Shown piece after piece: positions 16,286 through 18,825 of a DNA stretch of 18,825 bases; the stretch's first letter is position 1; each line of letters begins with the position of its first letter. Source of the stretch: Flavobacteriales bacterium (GTDB lineage Bacteria; Bacteroidota; Bacteroidia; Flavobacteriales; BACL11). The notes under the pieces are model-generated. The model did not search any database. It was given only the letters and a program-made list of their open reading frames with translations, and was not told where the DNA came from. The stretch spans positions 33,170-51,994 of the forward strand of contig PAKE01000015.1 of assembly GCA_002710495.1 (NCBI GenBank). Direction: 5' to 3'. The position numbers and the translations under genes were made by a program.

Positions 16286-17442
16286 TCTTTGTTGTTTCCT
16301 TTCTGGTATTTATTTTTTTTCTTATAGTTATTCTTGTTTTTGAATTTATTTTTTGATTTTATTTTTTTGATATCTTGTTTTTTATCAAACCTATTAATAT
16401 TATCTTGGCCAACAACCGTACTATAATCTACTTTTGAAACTTCTTTTTCTACTACAAATTCTTCTAATGACCTTGGAAGTTTTTGTTTTTTATTATCTTC
16501 TATTATTTGAAGTACTTGTTTTAATGAAAGTTCAAAGATTCCTGGTTCGTTAGACTTATAAACGTATTGTAGTTTTTTCTTAAATACGTCAATCTTTATT
16601 TGTTTAGCTTCTCCTTTTTTGGTTTTCAAAATTTGTTTTTGTTTTGGGAAATATTTTAAGCTGTCTAAATAAGAATCAAGCTCAAAATTTAAACAACATT
16701 TTAACTTTCCACATTGTCCTGAAATTTTTTGGGGATTTATGGATAGTTGTTGATATCTAGCTGAGGATGTTGAAACTGCTGGGAAATCAACCATCCAAGT
16801 GGTGCAACACAATTCTCTACCACAACTTCCAATACCGCCAACCATTGCGGCTTCTTGTCTAACTCCAATTTGCTTCATCTCAACTCTAATCCCAAAGGTT
16901 CTAGAATATTCTTTTATTAACTCTCTAAAATCTACTCGTTTTTCAGCTGTATAATAAAAAACAGCTTTTGATTTATCTCCCTGAAACTCTACATCAACTA
17001 GCTTCATTTCAAGTTTATGGTTGTTAATTATTTCTTTTGCTTTTTTAAGAGTTGGTTGTTCTAAATCAATCGCTGATTCGTATTTTGATAAATCTGTATC
17101 TTTTGCGAGTCGATATATTTTTTTTAGTGGGTTGGTTTTTATGTTTATTTTTTTTCTTTTTATTTGATAATAAACAATTTCTCCAATCAATGTAATTTTA
17201 CCAATATCATGACCCGAATTTCCTTCAACAGCAACAAAATCTCCTTCAGAAATACTTAGATTATCTTTATTCTCAAAATATTCCTTTCTGTTCATTTTAA
17301 ACTGAATCTCCACTAAATTTTTATTAGAATTGCTTTTTGCGTCTTCTACATTTGCAAGCCAGTTAAAAACTGAACTTGCTGCTGACCCCCTTTTTTCAGA
17401 AACCTTACATGTACTACATCCTCCTCCTGTTCCGCATCCCAT
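16282..17442 (-). CDS. ricT: PSP1-domain iron-sulfur protein RicT (YaaT-like)
   Basis: A 386-residue PSP1-domain protein of the RicT/YaaT family. In Bacillus subtilis RicT works with RicA and RicF in a complex that carries [4Fe-4S] clusters and affects mRNA processing by RNase Y. Here the N-terminus begins 'MGCGTGGGCSTC' (C3, C9, C12), a Bacteroidota feature. The PSP1 core has 'GSCGRELCCTTWM' (206-217) and 'SGQCGKLKCCLNFE' (241-254), with C207, C212, C213, C244, C249 and C250. The last 35 or so residues are almost all Lys, Asn and Gln, probably disordered and perhaps RNA-binding. Neither ricA nor ricF is in the window. It is 11 bases downstream of holB, the usual neighbour of yaaT in many bacteria, and overlaps gldH. 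Confidence 0.88.
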   Translation of the reverse strand: MGCGTGGGCSTCKVSEKRGSAASSVFNWLANVEDAKSNSNKNLVEIQFKMNRKEYFENKDNLSISEGDFVAVEGNSGHDIGKITLIGEIVYYQIKRKKINIKTNPLKKIYRLAKDTDLSKYESAIDLEQPTLKKAKEIINNHKLEMKLVDVEFQGDKSKAVFYYTAEKRVDFRELIKEYSRTFGIRVEMKQIGVRQEAAMVGGIGSCGRELCCTTWMVDFPAVSTSSARYQQLSINPQKISGQCGKLKCCLNFELDSYLDSLKYFPKQKQILKTKKGEAKQIKIDVFKKKLQYVYKSNEPGIFELSLKQVLQIIEDNKKQKLPRSLEEFVVEKEVSKVDYSTVVGQDNINRFDKKQDIKKIKSKNKFKNKNNYKKKNKYQKGNNKE

Positions 17443-17453
17443 GATTATTAATT

Positions 17454-18608
17454 TTATTCTACAAATTTACGATTTACTTTTAACAGTATCGTTAATTGTA
17501 GTGAAAGTTCGTAAAATATGATTTTTGAGTTAGCATTTCGTTCTATATTTTTTATAGACTCTTCAATTTTTTCACTTATTTCTGAAATATTTCCTTCATG
17601 AATAAATGGGTAGAATTTTGATAAAAACTTTTTTTCGTTTTCTGTAATATTTAGTGTGTTTCGATTAGAAAAATGAATAATTAAACAATTTCTAACCATT
17701 TTTAATGAATATTTTAAAAAAGTGGATTGATTTCTTCTTCCTTTTTTAGTTCTTTCATTTACCCATTTTACAATTTCCTGAATATTTACCAAATAACATA
17801 ATCTCATCCACATTTGGAAATCATCAAAATTATCATCAGTAATTATGTCAGATTCTAAAACATGAATAGCGTCTCCCAAATTACCATCAGAATAAATAAG
17901 GGATTTTTCTAATTTTATAACTCCTTTTTCTGGGAATTTATTTTGTAGTATTTCTGTTTTTTCTTTAGAGGAGTAGTTTTTTATTTTTAGAATTTGTAAT
18001 CTTGAAAGTATTGTTTTTAATAGTATTTCAGAGTTTTCTGAAACCAATATAAATATCGTTTTTTGTGGTGGTTCTTCTAACAATTTTAAAAGTTTGTTGG
18101 ATGTAACAGTTTGCATCTTTTCTGGAATCCAAATTATCACAACTCTGTATTCTGATTCGTAATGTTTTAGTGATAGTTTTTTATGTAAATTATCTGATTC
18201 TTGTGTGTAAATGTATCCTGTTTTTCCTGTTTTGTTTTCAGAAGAAAAAACATCAAACCAATTGTGTAAATTTAAATAGGGGTTATTTAAAGCTTCTTGT
18301 CTAAATTCTTTTGCAAAATTATCGCTTACAGCTTTTTTGATTCCGTTAATTAATAAAACTGGGAAAACTAAATGTAGGTCTGGGTGAATTAACTTATTGT
18401 GCTTCATGCAAGATTGGCATTCACCACAAGAATCTGAAGGTGTTTTATTTGTGCAATTTATGTATTGAGCAAAAGCAAAAGCAAAAGCTAATTTTGGTCC
18501 ACCTGATTTACCTAAAAATAATTGCGAATGACTTAGTCGGTTATTTTCTACCGAATTAATTAGTTGGGTTTTTAACTCCGTATTTCCTATGATGTCTTTA
18601 AATTTCAT
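17454..18608 (-). CDS. holB: DNA polymerase III subunit delta'
   Basis: A 384-residue clamp-loader subunit delta' (HolB) of the AAA+ gamma/delta' family. The N-terminal 'LSHSQLFLGKSGGPKLAFAFA' region (25-45) holds a degenerate Walker A, as expected for the non-ATPase delta' chain. A zinc module follows, with C52, C61, C64 and C67. 'KLLKLLEEPP' (172-181) and 'TILSR' (199-203) are the Walker B and arginine-finger regions; the usual 'SRC' reads 'SRL' here. An insert at about 85-150 seems characteristic of Bacteroidota. It opens the six-gene minus-strand run and has a plausible promoter box just upstream. Confidence 0.9.
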   Translation of the reverse strand: MKFKDIIGNTELKTQLINSVENNRLSHSQLFLGKSGGPKLAFAFAFAQYINCTNKTPSDSCGECQSCMKHNKLIHPDLHLVFPVLLINGIKKAVSDNFAKEFRQEALNNPYLNLHNWFDVFSSENKTGKTGYIYTQESDNLHKKLSLKHYESEYRVVIIWIPEKMQTVTSNKLLKLLEEPPQKTIFILVSENSEILLKTILSRLQILKIKNYSSKEKTEILQNKFPEKGVIKLEKSLIYSDGNLGDAIHVLESDIITDDNFDDFQMWMRLCYLVNIQEIVKWVNERTKKGRRNQSTFLKYSLKMVRNCLIIHFSNRNTLNITENEKKFLSKFYPFIHEGNISEISEKIEESIKNIERNANSKIIFYELSLQLTILLKVNRKFVE

Positions 18609-18622
18609 AAATATGTATCCGT

Positions 18623-18630
18623 CAAAATTA
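18623..18630 (-). promoter_or_regulatory. Promoter -7 box of holB operon
   Basis: On the minus strand the bases read TAATTTTG, an exact TAnnTTTG match, 14 bases ahead of the holB ATG. No -33 TTG is seen at the right distance. The leader would be about 8 to 10 bases, like that predicted for lysS. It would drive the whole run holB-ricT-gldH-PBP1A-scoA-scoB. Confidence 0.5.
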
Positions 18631-18644
18631 CTATTTTTTAGGAA

Positions 18645-18679
18645 TTTGTTCGATTGATTTTTTACTTTGTTTATTTTTG
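18645..18679 (+). promoter_or_regulatory. Promoter of pgk (-33 TTTG and -7 TATTTTTG)
   Basis: TTTG at 18645-18648 and TATTTTTG at 18672-18679 are 23 bases apart, at the upper limit for Bacteroidota promoters. The -7 box is an exact TAnnTTTG match followed by C. It ends 4 bases before the GTG start of pgk, so transcription is predicted to begin at or within a few bases of the start codon. Confidence 0.55.
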
Positions 18680-18683
18680 CAAA

Positions 18684-18825
18684 GTGAAAAACTTATTAAA
18701 TCAAAATTTTGAAGGAAAAAGAGTTCTTGTTAGAGTAGATTTTAATGTTCCTTTAGATGAAGATTTTAATGTTACAGATGATAGTAGAATAAAAGCTGCT
18801 TTACCTACTTTAAATAAATTAATTC
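18684..18825 (+). CDS. pgk: Phosphoglycerate kinase, N-terminal part (3' end outside window)
   Basis: The first 47 residues of phosphoglycerate kinase, the glycolytic enzyme that makes ATP from 1,3-bisphosphoglycerate. The PGK signature '[13 protein letters not shown]' lies at 14-26 and '[11 protein letters not shown]' at 32-42, both strongly conserved. The start is GTG: no ATG is in frame before the signature, the GTG gives the N-terminus expected for the family, and an in-frame stop is found 45 bases upstream. Another in-frame candidate, TTG at 18654, would overlap the promoter. The gene is divergent from holB. Confidence 0.95.
   Translation, partial: MKNLLNQNFEGKRVLVRVDFNVPLDEDFNVTDDSRIKAALPTLNKLI

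Noticed and set aside
1..18825. CRISPR array, insertion sequence, prophage, tRNA or rRNA
   Set aside because: No regularly spaced repeats, transposase, integrase or recognisable RNA gene were found on reading, and gaps between genes are too short to hold them.

Overview
The window is strongly AT-rich chromosomal DNA from a member of the Bacteroidota, most likely a flavobacterium (Flavobacteriales). Three things point there: the gliding-motility lipoprotein GldH, the families DUF2480, DUF3050, a Bacteroidota-type RicT and a fused Dpp/Opp-type ATPase, and promoter boxes of the Bacteroidota type (TAnnTTTG at about -7) with no evident use of Shine-Dalgarno sites. The coding density is very high. 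The largest gene-free gap is 86 bases, and I see no tRNA, rRNA, CRISPR array, insertion sequence or prophage. Both window ends cut a gene: a DUF2480 protein on the left and phosphoglycerate kinase on the right.

Layout. (1) 2-1086, plus strand: the end of a DUF2480 protein overlapping a DUF3050 protein. (2) 1088-8774, minus strand, transcribed right to left: phosphoglucose/phosphomannose isomerase, octanoyltransferase LipB, a membrane-anchored serine hydrolase and a DEDDy 3'-5' exonuclease. A 48-base gap with a possible promoter follows, then a double ATP-binding ABC protein, a very small DUF4357 protein, an HI0933/BaiN-like flavoprotein and the rRNA pseudouridine synthase RluF. (3) 8861-12126, plus strand: lysyl-tRNA synthetase, a fusion of a ferredoxin-thioredoxin reductase-like iron-sulfur domain with a rhodanese domain, and glycerol-3-phosphate dehydrogenase GpsA. 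(4) 12123-18608, minus strand: one unbroken six-gene run holB-ricT-gldH-PBP1A-scoA-scoB. (5) 18684 to the end, plus strand: pgk, starting with GTG right at its promoter.

Most genes are housekeeping: translation (LysS, RluF), replication (HolB), lipoylation (LipB), glycolysis and sugar isomerisation (Pgk, PGI/PMI), phospholipid precursor (GpsA), CoA transfer (ScoAB), cell wall (PBP1A) and gliding (GldH). The runs are tightly packed, with TAATG or ATGA start/stop overlaps at five junctions, so translational coupling is likely.

The most unusual item is the 234-residue protein at 10437-11141. It joins the CPC/CPC/CHC cysteine pattern of ferredoxin-thioredoxin reductase to a rhodanese with an intact CxxGxRS loop. 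It looks like a stand-alone iron-sulfur redox and sulfur-transfer enzyme of unknown substrate. Second is the 107-residue DUF4357 protein, which reads as a GIY-YIG nuclease relative with its catalytic middle removed.
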